Origin: Streptomyces fradiae
Lineage (GTDB): Bacteria; Actinomycetota; Actinomycetes; Streptomycetales; Streptomycetaceae
DNA length: 64,000 nucleotides
Assembly (NCBI RefSeq): GCF_041270065.1
Contig: NZ_CP065958.1
Span: forward strand, 6,324,001-6,388,000
Reading direction: 5' to 3'
Shown here: one piece after another, positions 45,559-54,605 of the stretch
Layout of the letters: the number at the start of each line of letters is the position of its first letter
How positions within the stretch are numbered: the first letter of the stretch is position 1
Made by a program: the position numbers and the translations under genes
The notes under the pieces: generated by a model
Databases searched by the model: none
What the model was told of the DNA's origin: nothing
The model's input: the letters and a program-made list of their open reading frames with translations, nothing else

Positions 45559-46488
45559 ATGCGCAAAGGGCAGTACAAGTTCGTCACGGGATTCCTCTTC
45601 ATACCCGTGGCCCTCTATCTGGTCTTCGTCATCTGGCCGTACATCCAGACGTTCGGCTACTCGCTGACCGACTGGAAGGGCCAGTCGCAGACCTTCTCCT
45701 TCGTCGGCCTCGACAATTACGTGGCCCTTTTCGAGGACGACGTCTTCCTGGGAGCGGTCTGGCACAACATCCTGTTCCTGGTGTTCATCCCGGTGATCAC
45801 CATCCTGCTCGCCCTCTTCCTCGCCTTCATGGTGAACGCGGGCGGGCGCAGCAAGGCCGGCGGCGTCGCGGGCGTCGCCGGGTCGAAGTTCTACAAGATC
45901 GTGTACTTCTTCCCGCAGGTGCTCTCGCTCGCGATCCTCGCGGTGCTCTTCGGCGCCGTGTACCGCAGCGACACCGGCGGCATGCTCAACGGATTCCTGC
46001 TGAAGCTCGGCCTCATCGACGCCGACCGGCCGGTCGAATGGCTCAACGAGCCCAACTTCGTGCTGTGGGCGCTCATCGCGGTCGTCGTCTGGCACGGCGT
46101 CGGCTTCTACCTGGTGCTGTTCTCGGCCGCCATGCAGTCCATCCCGAAGGACATCTACGAGGCGGCGCTGATCGACGGCGCCGGCCGCGCCCAGTCCTTC
46201 TTCCGCATCACCCTGCCGCTGCTGTGGGACTCCGTGCAGACCGCCTGGGTCTACCTCGGCATCGTGGCGATGGACATGTTCGTCCTCGTCTCGACGATGA
46301 CCTCGGGCGACTACGGCGGCGGCCCCGACCACCACAGCGAGACGATGTCCACGGTCATGATGCGGAACTTCCTCTACTTCGGTAAGAGCGGTTACGCGTG
46401 TGCCATGGGCGTGGTCATGCTGCTGCTCACCCTGATCGTGTCCGTGGTCACGCTGCGCGCCACCCGCCGCGAGCGCCTCGAGTTCTGA
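45559..46488 (+). CDS. ngcF: N-acetylglucosamine ABC transporter permease NgcF
   Basis: A 309-residue inner-membrane permease of the MalF type with six hydrophobic helices. The EAA loop that contacts the ATPase reads EAALIDGAGRAQSFFRITLP near residue 205. Helix one (FLFIPVALYLVFVIWPY) begins close to the N-terminus, so there is no long leader domain. It is separated from ngcE by 74 bases and from ngcG by 15, consistent with one operon. It forms the channel with NgcG. Confidence 0.88.
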   Translation: MRKGQYKFVTGFLFIPVALYLVFVIWPYIQTFGYSLTDWKGQSQTFSFVGLDNYVALFEDDVFLGAVWHNILFLVFIPVITILLALFLAFMVNAGGRSKAGGVAGVAGSKFYKIVYFFPQVLSLAILAVLFGAVYRSDTGGMLNGFLLKLGLIDADRPVEWLNEPNFVLWALIAVVVWHGVGFYLVLFSAAMQSIPKDIYEAALIDGAGRAQSFFRITLPLLWDSVQTAWVYLGIVAMDMFVLVSTMTSGDYGGGPDHHSETMSTVMMRNFLYFGKSGYACAMGVVMLLLTLIVSVVTLRATRRERLEF

Positions 46489-46503
46489 GCGGGAGAACCC
46501 TCG

Positions 46504-47448
46504 ATGACTGCACCCATCCAGAAGTCCGACGCCCCCACGGCGGGCGGCGCCGCCGTGCCGCGCCAGCGCGCCGCCCGCAAGGGCAGCACCCCGGCCCCCG
46601 GCCCGGCCCGCGAGGGCATGGTCCTGAACGTCTTCTCGCACGGCTTCCTCGCCGTCTGGGCCCTGCTGATCGTGCTGCCGCTGCTGTGGCTGGTGCTCAG
46701 TTCCTTCAAGACCGACTCCCAGATCGCGGGCTCGGCGTTCGGCTGGCCGGCCAACTGGTCCTTCGACGTCTTCACCCGGGCCTGGGACAAGGGCATCGGC
46801 GACTACTTCCTGAACACCGTGATCGTCCTGGTGTTCTCGGTGCCGCTGACCATGCTCTTCGGCTCGATGGCCGCCTACGTCCTGGCGCGCTACGAGTTCT
46901 GGGGCAACCGGCTCATCTACTACTTCTTCGTGGCCGGCGCGATGTTCCCGGTCTTCCTGGCCCTGGTCCCGCTCTTCTTCATGGTGAAGATGCTCGGGAT
47001 GCTCAACACCTACCAGGGTCTGATCCTGGTGTACGTCGCCTACTCGATGCCGTTCACCGTCTTCTTCATGCACTCCTTCTTCCGGACCCTGCCGACGGCG
47101 GTCTTCGAGGCGGCGATCCTGGACGGGGCCTCGCACACCCGGGCCTTCTTCCAGGTGATGCTGCCGATGGCGAAGCCGGGTCTGATCAGCGTGGGCATCT
47201 TCAACACGCTGGGGCAGTGGAACCAGTTCGTGCTGCCGACCGTGCTCATGCAGCCGCAGACCGGTGACGACCCCGAGCGCTACGTGCTGACCCAGGGCCT
47301 GATCCAGCTCCAGCAGCAGCAGGGGTACGAGACGGATCTGCCGGTGCTCTTCGCCGGCGTGACCATCGCCATGATCCCGATGCTTGTGGTGTACCTGTCC
47401 TTCCAGCGGCAGGTCCAGGCGGGTCTCACTTCGGCCACGCTCAAGTAA
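46504..47448 (+). CDS. ngcG: N-acetylglucosamine ABC transporter permease NgcG
   Basis: A 314-residue permease of the MalG type. An unusually long polar N-terminus (about 38 residues) precedes six hydrophobic helices. The EAA motif reads FEAAILDGASHTRAFFQVML near residue 202. It pairs with NgcF. It is the last gene of the operon, and a strong intrinsic terminator follows 17 bases after the stop. Confidence 0.88.
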   Translation: MTAPIQKSDAPTAGGAAVPRQRAARKGSTPAPGPAREGMVLNVFSHGFLAVWALLIVLPLLWLVLSSFKTDSQIAGSAFGWPANWSFDVFTRAWDKGIGDYFLNTVIVLVFSVPLTMLFGSMAAYVLARYEFWGNRLIYYFFVAGAMFPVFLALVPLFFMVKMLGMLNTYQGLILVYVAYSMPFTVFFMHSFFRTLPTAVFEAAILDGASHTRAFFQVMLPMAKPGLISVGIFNTLGQWNQFVLPTVLMQPQTGDDPERYVLTQGLIQLQQQQGYETDLPVLFAGVTIAMIPMLVVYLSFQRQVQAGLTSATLK

Positions 47449-47465
47449 CGAAAACGCCGCTCGAC

Positions 47466-47505
47466 GTCCGGCCCCGAGGACACGGTCCTCGGGGCCGGAC
47501 TTTTT
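47466..47505 (+). terminator. Intrinsic terminator after ngcG
   Basis: A perfect 15-base-pair stem (GTCCGGCCCCGAGGA with its reverse complement) and a 5-base loop are followed directly by five T. This is the clearest rho-independent terminator in the window. Confidence 0.95.
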
Positions 47506-47604
47506 GCTTCCGGATTCCACTACCGTCGAGGACTTGACGGCGACAAGCCCTACAGCGGAGCTTGGAGTTCATAACTTGTACACGTCGTAGGGTGGAGAGA
47601 GTCA

Positions 47605-48825
47605 ATGGAGACTCCGGGGTCGCAGTCGTCGCTGCACCGGGCCAATCTCGAGCGGGTCGTCCGGGCGGTACGGATGGCCGGATCGCTCACCCAGGCGGAG
47701 ATCGCCCGGACGACCGGCCTGTCCGCCGCCACGGTCTCCAACATCGTGCGGGAGCTGAAGGAAGGCGGCACGGTCGAGGTCACCCCGACCTCCGCCGGGG
47801 GCCGCCGGGCCCGCAGCGTCTCGCTCAGCGGCGACGCCGGCATCGTCATCGGCGTCGACTTCGGCCACACGCACCTGCGGGTCGCGGTCGGCAACCTGGC
47901 GCACCAGGTGCTCGCCGAGGAAGCGGAGCCGCTGGACGTGGACGCCTCGTCCGCGGAGGGCTTCGACCGGGCCGAGCAGCTGGTCAGCCGCCTGATCGCG
48001 GCCACCGGCATCGGCCGGGACAAGGTCGTCGGGGTGGGCCTCGGCGTGCCGGGCCCGATCGACGTCTCCTCGGGCCTGCTCGGCTCCACCTCGATCCTGC
48101 CGGGCTGGAGCGGGATCAACCCGGCCGACGAGCTCTCGGCCCGCCTGGGCGTCCCCGTGCACGTCGACAACGACGCCAACCTCGGCGCGCTCGGCGAGCT
48201 GGTCTGGGGCAGCGGGCGGGGCGTCAAGGACCTCGCGTACATCAAGGTGGCCAGCGGTGTCGGTGCCGGCCTGGTGATCGACGGGCGGGTCTACCGGGGC
48301 CCGGGCGGCACCGCCGGCGAGATCGGGCACATCACGCTCGACGAGTCGGGCCCGGTCTGCCGCTGCGGCAACCGGGGCTGCCTGGAGACCTTCACGGCCG
48401 CCCGCTACGTACTGCCGCTGCTCCAGCCGAGCCACGGGGCCGATCTGACCATGGAGCGGGTGGTCCAGCTGGCCCGCGAGGGCGATCCGGGCTGCCGCCG
48501 GGTGATCGCGGACGTCGGCCGGCACATCGGCAGCGGTGTCGCCAACCTCTGCAACCTTCTGAACCCGAGCAGGGTGGTCCTCGGCGGCGATCTGGCGGAG
48601 GCCGGTGAGCTGGTCCTGGCGCCCATCAGGGACTCCGTGTCGCGTTACGCGATCCCCAGCGCCGCCCGGCAGCTCTCGGTGGCCCCAGGGGCCCTGGGGG
48701 GCCGCGCCGAGGTGCTCGGCGCACTCGCCCTCGTACTCAGCGAGATGGGTGATTCGACGCTTCTGCACGGTTCTGAGGGGACGCTGCAGGGGCCTTCGGC
48801 GACCCGTACGCCTGCGTTCACTTAG
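47605..48825 (+). CDS. rok7B7: ROK-family transcriptional regulator Rok7B7
   Basis: A 406-residue regulator. The N-terminal winged helix (LTQAEIARTTGLSAATVSNI near residue 28) is joined to a ROK sugar-kinase-like domain: phosphate loop GVDFGHTHLRVAVG near 91, the catalytic-type NDANLGALGEL segment near 190 and the zinc motif CRCGNRGCLE near 252. Its place between ngcEFG and the xylose importer genes matches Rok7B7 of Streptomyces coelicolor, which is reported to control xylose uptake, carbon catabolite effects and antibiotic production. It starts at an ATG with a GGTGGAGAGAG site. The inverted repeat just after its stop codon may be its own binding site at the xylF promoter. Confidence 0.9.
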   Translation: METPGSQSSLHRANLERVVRAVRMAGSLTQAEIARTTGLSAATVSNIVRELKEGGTVEVTPTSAGGRRARSVSLSGDAGIVIGVDFGHTHLRVAVGNLAHQVLAEEAEPLDVDASSAEGFDRAEQLVSRLIAATGIGRDKVVGVGLGVPGPIDVSSGLLGSTSILPGWSGINPADELSARLGVPVHVDNDANLGALGELVWGSGRGVKDLAYIKVASGVGAGLVIDGRVYRGPGGTAGEIGHITLDESGPVCRCGNRGCLETFTAARYVLPLLQPSHGADLTMERVVQLAREGDPGCRRVIADVGRHIGSGVANLCNLLNPSRVVLGGDLAEAGELVLAPIRDSVSRYAIPSAARQLSVAPGALGGRAEVLGALALVLSEMGDSTLLHGSEGTLQGPSATRTPAFT

Positions 48826-48826
48826 A

Positions 48827-48855
48827 TAACGAATGGCACCGTTGCCATCTCGTTA
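48827..48855. promoter_or_regulatory. Long inverted repeat between rok7B7 and xylF
   Basis: TAACGAATGGCA-CCGT-TGCCAT-C-TCGTTA: two 12-base arms, one with a single inserted base, in an AT-rich setting directly after the rok7B7 stop codon and about 90 bases before xylF. It lacks a T-run and is less GC-rich than local terminators, so an operator for Rok7B7 is more likely than a terminator. Confidence 0.5.
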
Positions 48856-48947
48856 AGGATTTACTTCTTGACGGTTGCCCCGCGGCCGAGTTGACTTCCA
48901 GCCACCTCGGCCGCAACGTCGCGGCCTCGTCAGGGAGGCAACCCCAC

Positions 48948-50048
48948 ATGAACGCAGTGACGCGACGCGTCGTCATAGGCACGGCCGCGGTTTCCATGGC
49001 CCTCTCGATCGCCGCCTGTGGCAAGGCCGGCGACAACGCGGACGGCGCCGCCGCCGGCGGTGACACCAAGACCATCGGTCTGCTCCTGCCGGAGAACAAG
49101 ACCACCCGCTACGAGACCTTCGACCGCCCGATCATCGAGGCGAAGATCAAGGCGCTCTGCGCCGACTGCGAGGTCAAGTACAACAACGCCGCGCAGGACA
49201 CCGAGACGCAGAAGAAGCAGTTCGACGCGCTCGTCACGCAGGGCGTGAAGGTCATCATCCTGGACTCGGTCGACTACAAGGCCACCAAGTCCTGGGTGCA
49301 GCAGGCCGAGAAGAAGGGCGTCAAGGTCGTCGCGTACGACCGCCTGGCCGAGGGCCCGATCTCCGCCTACGTGTCGTACGACAACGAGAAGATCGGCCGC
49401 CTGCAGGGCGAGGCCCTGGTGAAGGCGCTCGGCGCCAACGCCAAGGACGCCAACGTTGTCATGATCAACGGCTCGCCGACCGACCCGAACGCCCCGCTGT
49501 TCAAGAAGGGCGCCCACAGCGCCATCGACAGCGCCGTGAAGAAGGTCGTCTACGAGCAGGACATCCCGGACTGGTCCCCGGACGAGGCCAACAAGAAGAT
49601 GGGTGCCGCCATCGACTCCCTGGGCAAGACCGGCTTCCAGGGCGTGTACTCGGCCAACGACGGCATGGCCGGCGGCATCATCACCGCCCTCGCCAAGCAG
49701 GGCGTCAAGGTCCCGGTCGGCGGCCAGGACGCCGAACTCGCGGGTCTGCAGCGCATCCTGAAGGGCGACCAGGCCTTCACGATCTACAAGCAGATCAAGC
49801 CCGAGGCCGAGACCACCGCCGAGATCGCCGTCAAGCTCCTCAAGGGCGAGAAGATCGACGACCTCGTCCCGGTCAAGGTCGACAGCCTCACCGGCGAGTT
49901 CAAGGGCATCCCGGCCAAGCTGTACGACGCGCAGGTCGTGACCAAGGAGAACATCGCCTCCACGATCATCGCCGACAACGTCTACAAGGCGGCCGACATC
50001 TGCACCGCCGAGTACAAGGCGGCCTGCGACGCGGCGGGCATCAAGTAA
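48948..50048 (+). CDS. xylF: Xylose ABC transporter substrate-binding lipoprotein
   Basis: A 366-residue periplasmic-binding-protein-fold lipoprotein (lipobox SIAAC near residue 24). The sugar-binding family 4 features are clear: IGLLLPENKTTRYETFDRP at the start of the mature part, DSVDYKATKSWVQQAEKKGV near 105, YDRLAEGPISAYVSYDNEKI near 130 and VYSANDGMAGGIITAL near 235. A GGGAGG site lies nine bases before the ATG. The following ATPase and permease genes and the neighbour rok7B7 support xylose as substrate. It is heavily biased in codon use, and a hairpin downstream probably makes it the most abundant product of the operon. Confidence 0.9.
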   Translation: MNAVTRRVVIGTAAVSMALSIAACGKAGDNADGAAAGGDTKTIGLLLPENKTTRYETFDRPIIEAKIKALCADCEVKYNNAAQDTETQKKQFDALVTQGVKVIILDSVDYKATKSWVQQAEKKGVKVVAYDRLAEGPISAYVSYDNEKIGRLQGEALVKALGANAKDANVVMINGSPTDPNAPLFKKGAHSAIDSAVKKVVYEQDIPDWSPDEANKKMGAAIDSLGKTGFQGVYSANDGMAGGIITALAKQGVKVPVGGQDAELAGLQRILKGDQAFTIYKQIKPEAETTAEIAVKLLKGEKIDDLVPVKVDSLTGEFKGIPAKLYDAQVVTKENIASTIIADNVYKAADICTAEYKAACDAAGIK

Positions 50049-50070
50049 CCCCTGCCGCCCCACGGAACCG

Positions 50071-50124
50071 GTCCGGCGCTCCCGCCCCACTCCACGCCCC
50101 GCAAGCGGGGGCGGGGCGCCGGAC
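50071..50124 (+). promoter_or_regulatory. Strong hairpin between xylF and xylG
   Basis: GTCCGGCGC and GCGCCGGAC pair over nine bases, then after one bulged T a further eight base pairs (CCCGCCCC with GGGGCGGG) enclose a 19-base loop. Without a T-run it most likely stabilises the xylF message or partly ends transcription, lowering xylG and xylH relative to the binding protein. Confidence 0.7.
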
Positions 50125-50208
50125 TCCCCTCGCACCCCCCACCGCCCCTGTCGGGAGGGTGCCCCGCACCACATCCCCGCCGGTCAGGCGGCGAAGGAGA
50201 TGATTCAC

Positions 50209-50994
50209 GTGTCCGCTACGCCCGTGCTGGCGTTGCGCGGGGTCTCCAAGCGGTTCGGCGCCGTCCAGGTGCTCACCGATGTCGATCTGGAGATCCACGC
50301 CGGAGAGGTCGTCGCCCTGGTGGGCGACAACGGCGCCGGCAAGTCCACCCTCGTCAAGACGATCTCGGGCGTCCACCCGATCGACGAGGGCACCATCGAG
50401 TGGGACGGCCGCCCGGTCCAGATCACCAAGCCCCACGACTCCCAGAACCTCGGGGTCGCGACCGTCTACCAGGACCTGGCGCTCTGCGACAACCTCGACG
50501 TGGTCGCCAACCTCTTCCTCGGCAGCGAGCTCAGCTCCGGCACCGTCCTCGACGAGATCGCCATGGAGAAGCGCGCCCGGGAGCTGCTCGACACCCTGTC
50601 CATCCGGATCCCCTCGGTCCGCATACCCGTGGCCGCCCTCTCCGGCGGCCAGCGTCAGGTCGTGGCCATCGCCCGCGCCCTGATCGGCGACCCGAAGATC
50701 GTGATCCTGGACGAGCCCACCGCCGCCCTCGGCGTCGAGCAGACCGCACAGGTGCTCGACCTGGTGGAGCGGCTGCGCGAGCGCGGCCACGGCGTCATCC
50801 TCATCAGCCACAACATGGCCGACGTCCGCGCCGTCGCGGACAAGGTCGCCGTGCTCCGCCTCGGCCGCAACAACGGCGTCTTCGACGTCGCGGACACCAC
50901 CCACGAGACGATCATCGCCGCCATCACCGGGGCCACGGACAACGCCGTGACCCGCCGGCAGGCCCGTACGGCTGCAAAGGAGGACGCCAAGTGA
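50209..50994 (+). CDS. xylG: Xylose ABC transporter ATP-binding protein
   Basis: A 261-residue ABC ATPase with one nucleotide-binding domain: Walker A GDNGAGKST near residue 38, signature LSGGQRQVVAIARAL near 145 and Walker B IVILDEPTAALG near 165. It is about half the size of the duplicated XylG of enteric bacteria, so two copies should dimerise. I prefer the GTG at 50209, nine bases after GAAGGAG, over the ATG at 50200, which directly abuts that site. It is coupled to xylH by a GTGA overlap. Confidence 0.9.
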   Translation: MSATPVLALRGVSKRFGAVQVLTDVDLEIHAGEVVALVGDNGAGKSTLVKTISGVHPIDEGTIEWDGRPVQITKPHDSQNLGVATVYQDLALCDNLDVVANLFLGSELSSGTVLDEIAMEKRARELLDTLSIRIPSVRIPVAALSGGQRQVVAIARALIGDPKIVILDEPTAALGVEQTAQVLDLVERLRERGHGVILISHNMADVRAVADKVAVLRLGRNNGVFDVADTTHETIIAAITGATDNAVTRRQARTAAKEDAK

Positions 50995-52337
50995 GTGACC
51001 TCGCCAAGACCCCCGAAGCCTCCGAGGCCCCCGAGACCGCTGTCGCGGAGGCGGAAGCCACCGAGACCGCCGTCGAGACCGCCGCCGTGGCCGAGTCCGC
51101 GGCGCCCGTCCCGGCCGTCGACCCCCGCCTCCTCGTCCGCGAGGAGGGCCTCAAGGGCTACTGGACCGAGTTCACCCGCAAGATCCGCGGCGGCGAGCTC
51201 GGCTCCCTGCCCGTCGTCCTCGGCCTGATCGTCATCGCGATCGTCTTCCAGCTCCAGAACAGCAACTTCCTGTCCGCGAGCTCGGTCGCCAACGTCACGG
51301 TCTACGCCTCCGGCCTCGGCATCATGGCCGTCGGCATCGTCTTCGTGCTCGTGCTCGGCGAGATCGACCTCTCCATGGGCTCGGTCGCCGGTGTCGGCGC
51401 CGCCGTCTGGGCCGGCCTCCAGGTCAGCAACGGCATGAACGAATGGCTGGCCATCGTGCTCGCGGTGCTCTCCGGCACCGCCATCGGCGCGCTGCACGGC
51501 TTCTTCTTCGCCAAGATCGGCGTCCCCGCCTTCGTGGTCACCCTGGCCGGCTTCCTCGGCTGGATGGGCTTCCAGGAATGGCTCATGGGCGGCGAGGGTT
51601 CCATCAACACGCCGTCCGGCAGCGTGGTGGAGAACCTCACCAACTACTTCTTCGCCGACAAGATCGCCGCCTACGGCCTCGCCCTGGTCGCGGTCGCCGC
51701 CTACCTGTTCTCGCTGCTCCGCGACAGCAGCCGCCGCAAGGCCGCACTGCTCCCGGCCCGCCCGGTCAGCGAGATCGTGCTGCGCACCGCCGTCGTCGCC
51801 CTCCTGGTCTTCGCCGTCGCGTACGTGATGAACGAGCCCGCCGGCGCCCGCGGCCTGCCGCTCGCCCTGGTGCTCTTCCTGGCCGTCCTGGTCCTCGCCG
51901 ACTTCGTCGCCCGCCGCACCCTCTTCGGCCGCAAGGTCTTCGCGGTCGGCGGCAACGCCGAGGCGGCCCGCCGCGCCGGCATCGGCGTGGACGGCGTCCG
52001 GATCGCGGTCTTCGCGATCTCCGGCACCCTCGCCGCCTTCGGCGGCCTGTTCATCGCCAGCCTCTCCGGCGGCGCCACCAAGAGCCTCGGCGGCGGCAAC
52101 ACGCTGATGCTGGTCATCGCCGCGGCCGTGATCGGCGGCACCAGCCTCTTCGGCGGCCGCGGCAAGGTCTGGTCGGCGCTCCTGGGCATGATCGTGATCC
52201 AGTCGATCCAGCAGGGCCTGAACATGATCGGCATGTCCAACGCCATCCAGAACATGATCACCGGCGCGGTGCTGCTCGCCGCCGTCGTGATCGACTCGGT
52301 CTCCCGCCGCACGCAGAAGACCGCGGGTCGCGCGTAA
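50991..52337 (+). CDS. xylH: Xylose ABC transporter permease
   Basis: A 448-residue membrane protein with about ten hydrophobic helices and the branched-chain/ribose-type permease signature (GEIDLSMGSVAGVGAAVWAG near residue 120). A cytoplasmic Ala/Glu-rich leader of about 60 residues (ETAVAEAEATETAVETAAV) precedes the first helix and is not needed for the fold. The GTG start overlaps the xylG stop. The operon ends at a perfect hairpin 20 bases downstream. Confidence 0.9.
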   Translation: MSDLAKTPEASEAPETAVAEAEATETAVETAAVAESAAPVPAVDPRLLVREEGLKGYWTEFTRKIRGGELGSLPVVLGLIVIAIVFQLQNSNFLSASSVANVTVYASGLGIMAVGIVFVLVLGEIDLSMGSVAGVGAAVWAGLQVSNGMNEWLAIVLAVLSGTAIGALHGFFFAKIGVPAFVVTLAGFLGWMGFQEWLMGGEGSINTPSGSVVENLTNYFFADKIAAYGLALVAVAAYLFSLLRDSSRRKAALLPARPVSEIVLRTAVVALLVFAVAYVMNEPAGARGLPLALVLFLAVLVLADFVARRTLFGRKVFAVGGNAEAARRAGIGVDGVRIAVFAISGTLAAFGGLFIASLSGGATKSLGGGNTLMLVIAAAVIGGTSLFGGRGKVWSALLGMIVIQSIQQGLNMIGMSNAIQNMITGAVLLAAVVIDSVSRRTQKTAGRA

Positions 52338-52356
52338 CCGACATCACGCACAGTCC

Positions 52357-52384
52357 GCCCGGCGCCGGAGAACCGGCGCCGGGC
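52357..52384. terminator. Hairpin terminator after xylH
   Basis: A perfect 12-base-pair GC stem (GCCCGGCGCCGG with its reverse complement) closes on an AGAA loop, 20 bases after the xylH stop. No T-run follows. Confidence 0.8.
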
Positions 52385-52541
52385 GCTGCTGCGTCCGGAT
52401 CAACGTGGCGACCGCACGGATCAGCGGTGTGTCGGCCATCCGGGTGAGGACCGAGTCCCCGGCCCGATGCCCACGATCCAAGACGGAACATTAGACTCGA
52501 CAAATCGGCAAGCTCGACCAGTTCAAAGCAAGGAGGCACGG

Positions 52542-54461
52542 GTGGCTCTGCTGACCCGTATCAGGGGACCGCGAGACCTGGACCGGCTCTCCTCGGAACA
52601 GCTGGAACAGCTGGCCGAGGAGATCAGGACTTTCCTCGTGGACGCCGTCTCCAAGACCGGCGGGCACCTCGGCCCCAACCTCGGCGTGGTCGAACTGACC
52701 ATCGCCCTCCACCGCGTCTTCGACTCGCCCAAGGACCGCGTCCTGTGGGACACCGGCCACCAGAGCTATGTGCACAAGCTGCTCACCGGCCGCCAGGACT
52801 TCTCCAAGCTCAAGATGAAGGGCGGCCTGTCCGGCTACCCCTCGCAGGCCGAGTCCGAGCACGACGTCATCGAGAACTCGCACGCCTCGACCGTCCTCGG
52901 CTGGGCCGACGGCCTCGCCAAGGCCAACGAGGTCCTGAAGAAGGACGACCACGTCGTCGCCGTCATCGGCGACGGCGCGCTGACCGGAGGCATGGCCTGG
53001 GAGGCGCTCAACAACATCGCCGACGCCAAGGACCGCCAGGTCGTCATCGTCGTCAACGACAACGAGCGCTCCTACGCCCCCACCATCGGCGGACTCGCCA
53101 ACCACCTGGCGACCCTGCGCACCACCGACGGCTACGAGCGCTTCCTCGCCCGCGGCAAGGACATCCTGGAGCGCACCCCGGTCGTCGGGAAGCCGCTCTA
53201 CGAGACCCTGCACGGCGCCAAGAAGGGCCTGAAGGACTTCATCGCCCCGCAGGGCATGTTCGAGGACCTCGGCCTGAAGTACGTCGGCCCGATCGACGGC
53301 CACGACATCGAGGCCCTGGAGTCGGCGCTCACCCGCGCCAAGCGCTTCGGCGGCCCGGTCATCGTGCACTGCCTCACCGAGAAGGGCCGCGGCTACCAGC
53401 CGGCCCTGCAGGACGAGGCCGACCGCTTCCACGCGGTCGGCAAGATCCACCCCGACACCGGTCTGCCGATCTCCTCCTCGGGCGCCGACTGGACCAGCGT
53501 CTTCGGCGAGGAGATGGTCGCGCTCGGCAAGGAGCGCGAGGACATCGTCGCCATCACGGCGGCCATGCTCCAGCCGGTCGGCCTCGACAAGTTCGCCAAG
53601 GCCTTCCCGGAGCGGGTCTTCGACGTCGGCATCGCCGAGCAGCACGCCGCGGTCTCCGCGGCCGGCCTCGCCACCGGCGGTCTGCACCCGGTCTTCGCGG
53701 TCTACGCGACCTTCCTCAACCGCGCCTTCGACCAGGTCCTGATGGACGTGGCGCTGCACAAGTGCGGCGTCACCTTCGTGCTCGACCGGGCCGGCGTCAC
53801 CGGCACCGACGGCGCCTCGCACAACGGCATGTGGGACATGTCGATCCTGCAGGTCGTGCCCGGCCTGCGGCTCGCCGCCCCGCGCGACGCCGACCAGGTC
53901 CGCGCCCAGCTGCGCGAGGCCGTCGAGGTCACCGACGCGCCCACCGTGGTGCGCTTCTCCAAGGGCGCGGTCGGCCCCGCGGTCCCGGCGCTGCGCCGGA
54001 TCGGCGGCATGGACGTGCTGCGCGAGGCGGGCAGCGACAAGCCCGACGTCCTCCTGGTCTCCGTCGGCGCGCTCGCCCCGATGTGCCTGGAGATCGCCGG
54101 TCTCCTGGACCAGCAGGGCATCTCCACCACGGTGATCGACCCGCGCTGGGTCAAGCCCGTCGACGAGGCCCTGGCCCCGCTCGCCGAGCGCCACCGGGTG
54201 GTCGTCACCGTCGAGGACAACAGCCGCGTCGGCGGCGTCGGCTCCGCCGTGGCGCAGGCCCTGCGCGACGCGGGCGTCGACGTTCCGCTGCGTGACTTCG
54301 GCATCCCGCCGCGTTTCCTGGACCACGCCTCCCGCGGCGAGGTCCTGGCCGAGATCGGTCTGACCGCCCCGGACATCGCGCGCCAGGTCACCGGTCTGGT
54401 CTCGCGCCTCGACGGGCGGTACGAGAGCAGCAGCAAGGCCGTGGAGCCCGCCCGGGACTGA
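52542..54461 (+). CDS. dxs: 1-deoxy-D-xylulose-5-phosphate synthase
   Basis: A 639-residue thiamine-diphosphate enzyme that joins pyruvate and glyceraldehyde 3-phosphate, the first step of the MEP isoprenoid pathway. The cofactor motif starts at [16 protein letters not shown] near residue 146, the catalytic Glu lies in [20 protein letters not shown] near 366, and the transketolase C-domain motif is [17 protein letters not shown] near 556. I chose the GTG at 52542, eight bases after AAGGAGG, which gives the usual N-terminus ([15 protein letters not shown]). It has its own promoter region after the xylH terminator and is followed by a strong hairpin. Streptomyces often have two dxs genes; which copy this is cannot be told here. 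Confidence 0.95.
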   Translation: MALLTRIRGPRDLDRLSSEQLEQLAEEIRTFLVDAVSKTGGHLGPNLGVVELTIALHRVFDSPKDRVLWDTGHQSYVHKLLTGRQDFSKLKMKGGLSGYPSQAESEHDVIENSHASTVLGWADGLAKANEVLKKDDHVVAVIGDGALTGGMAWEALNNIADAKDRQVVIVVNDNERSYAPTIGGLANHLATLRTTDGYERFLARGKDILERTPVVGKPLYETLHGAKKGLKDFIAPQGMFEDLGLKYVGPIDGHDIEALESALTRAKRFGGPVIVHCLTEKGRGYQPALQDEADRFHAVGKIHPDTGLPISSSGADWTSVFGEEMVALGKEREDIVAITAAMLQPVGLDKFAKAFPERVFDVGIAEQHAAVSAAGLATGGLHPVFAVYATFLNRAFDQVLMDVALHKCGVTFVLDRAGVTGTDGASHNGMWDMSILQVVPGLRLAAPRDADQVRAQLREAVEVTDAPTVVRFSKGAVGPAVPALRRIGGMDVLREAGSDKPDVLLVSVGALAPMCLEIAGLLDQQGISTTVIDPRWVKPVDEALAPLAERHRVVVTVEDNSRVGGVGSAVAQALRDAGVDVPLRDFGIPPRFLDHASRGEVLAEIGLTAPDIARQVTGLVSRLDGRYESSSKAVEPARD

Positions 54462-54501
54462 CGGATCCTGAGACGCCCGTACCTCACACGGCGTCACCCT
54501 T

Positions 54502-54541
54502 GGGCCGGTCGGCTCACTCTTCGGAGTGCCGACCGGCCCTT
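54502..54541 (+). terminator. Hairpin terminator after dxs
   Basis: A perfect outer 12-base-pair stem (GGGCCGGTCGGC with its reverse complement) continues after two unpaired bases into an inner ACTC-TTCG-GAGT stem with a stable UUCG loop, then TT. Confidence 0.85.
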
Positions 54542-54605
54542 CCGCGTGCATCCTGGCCTGAGGGCGGGCAGCCCCCTGCCAGGGCCCGCGCCAGGGAGGT
54601 GCTAC

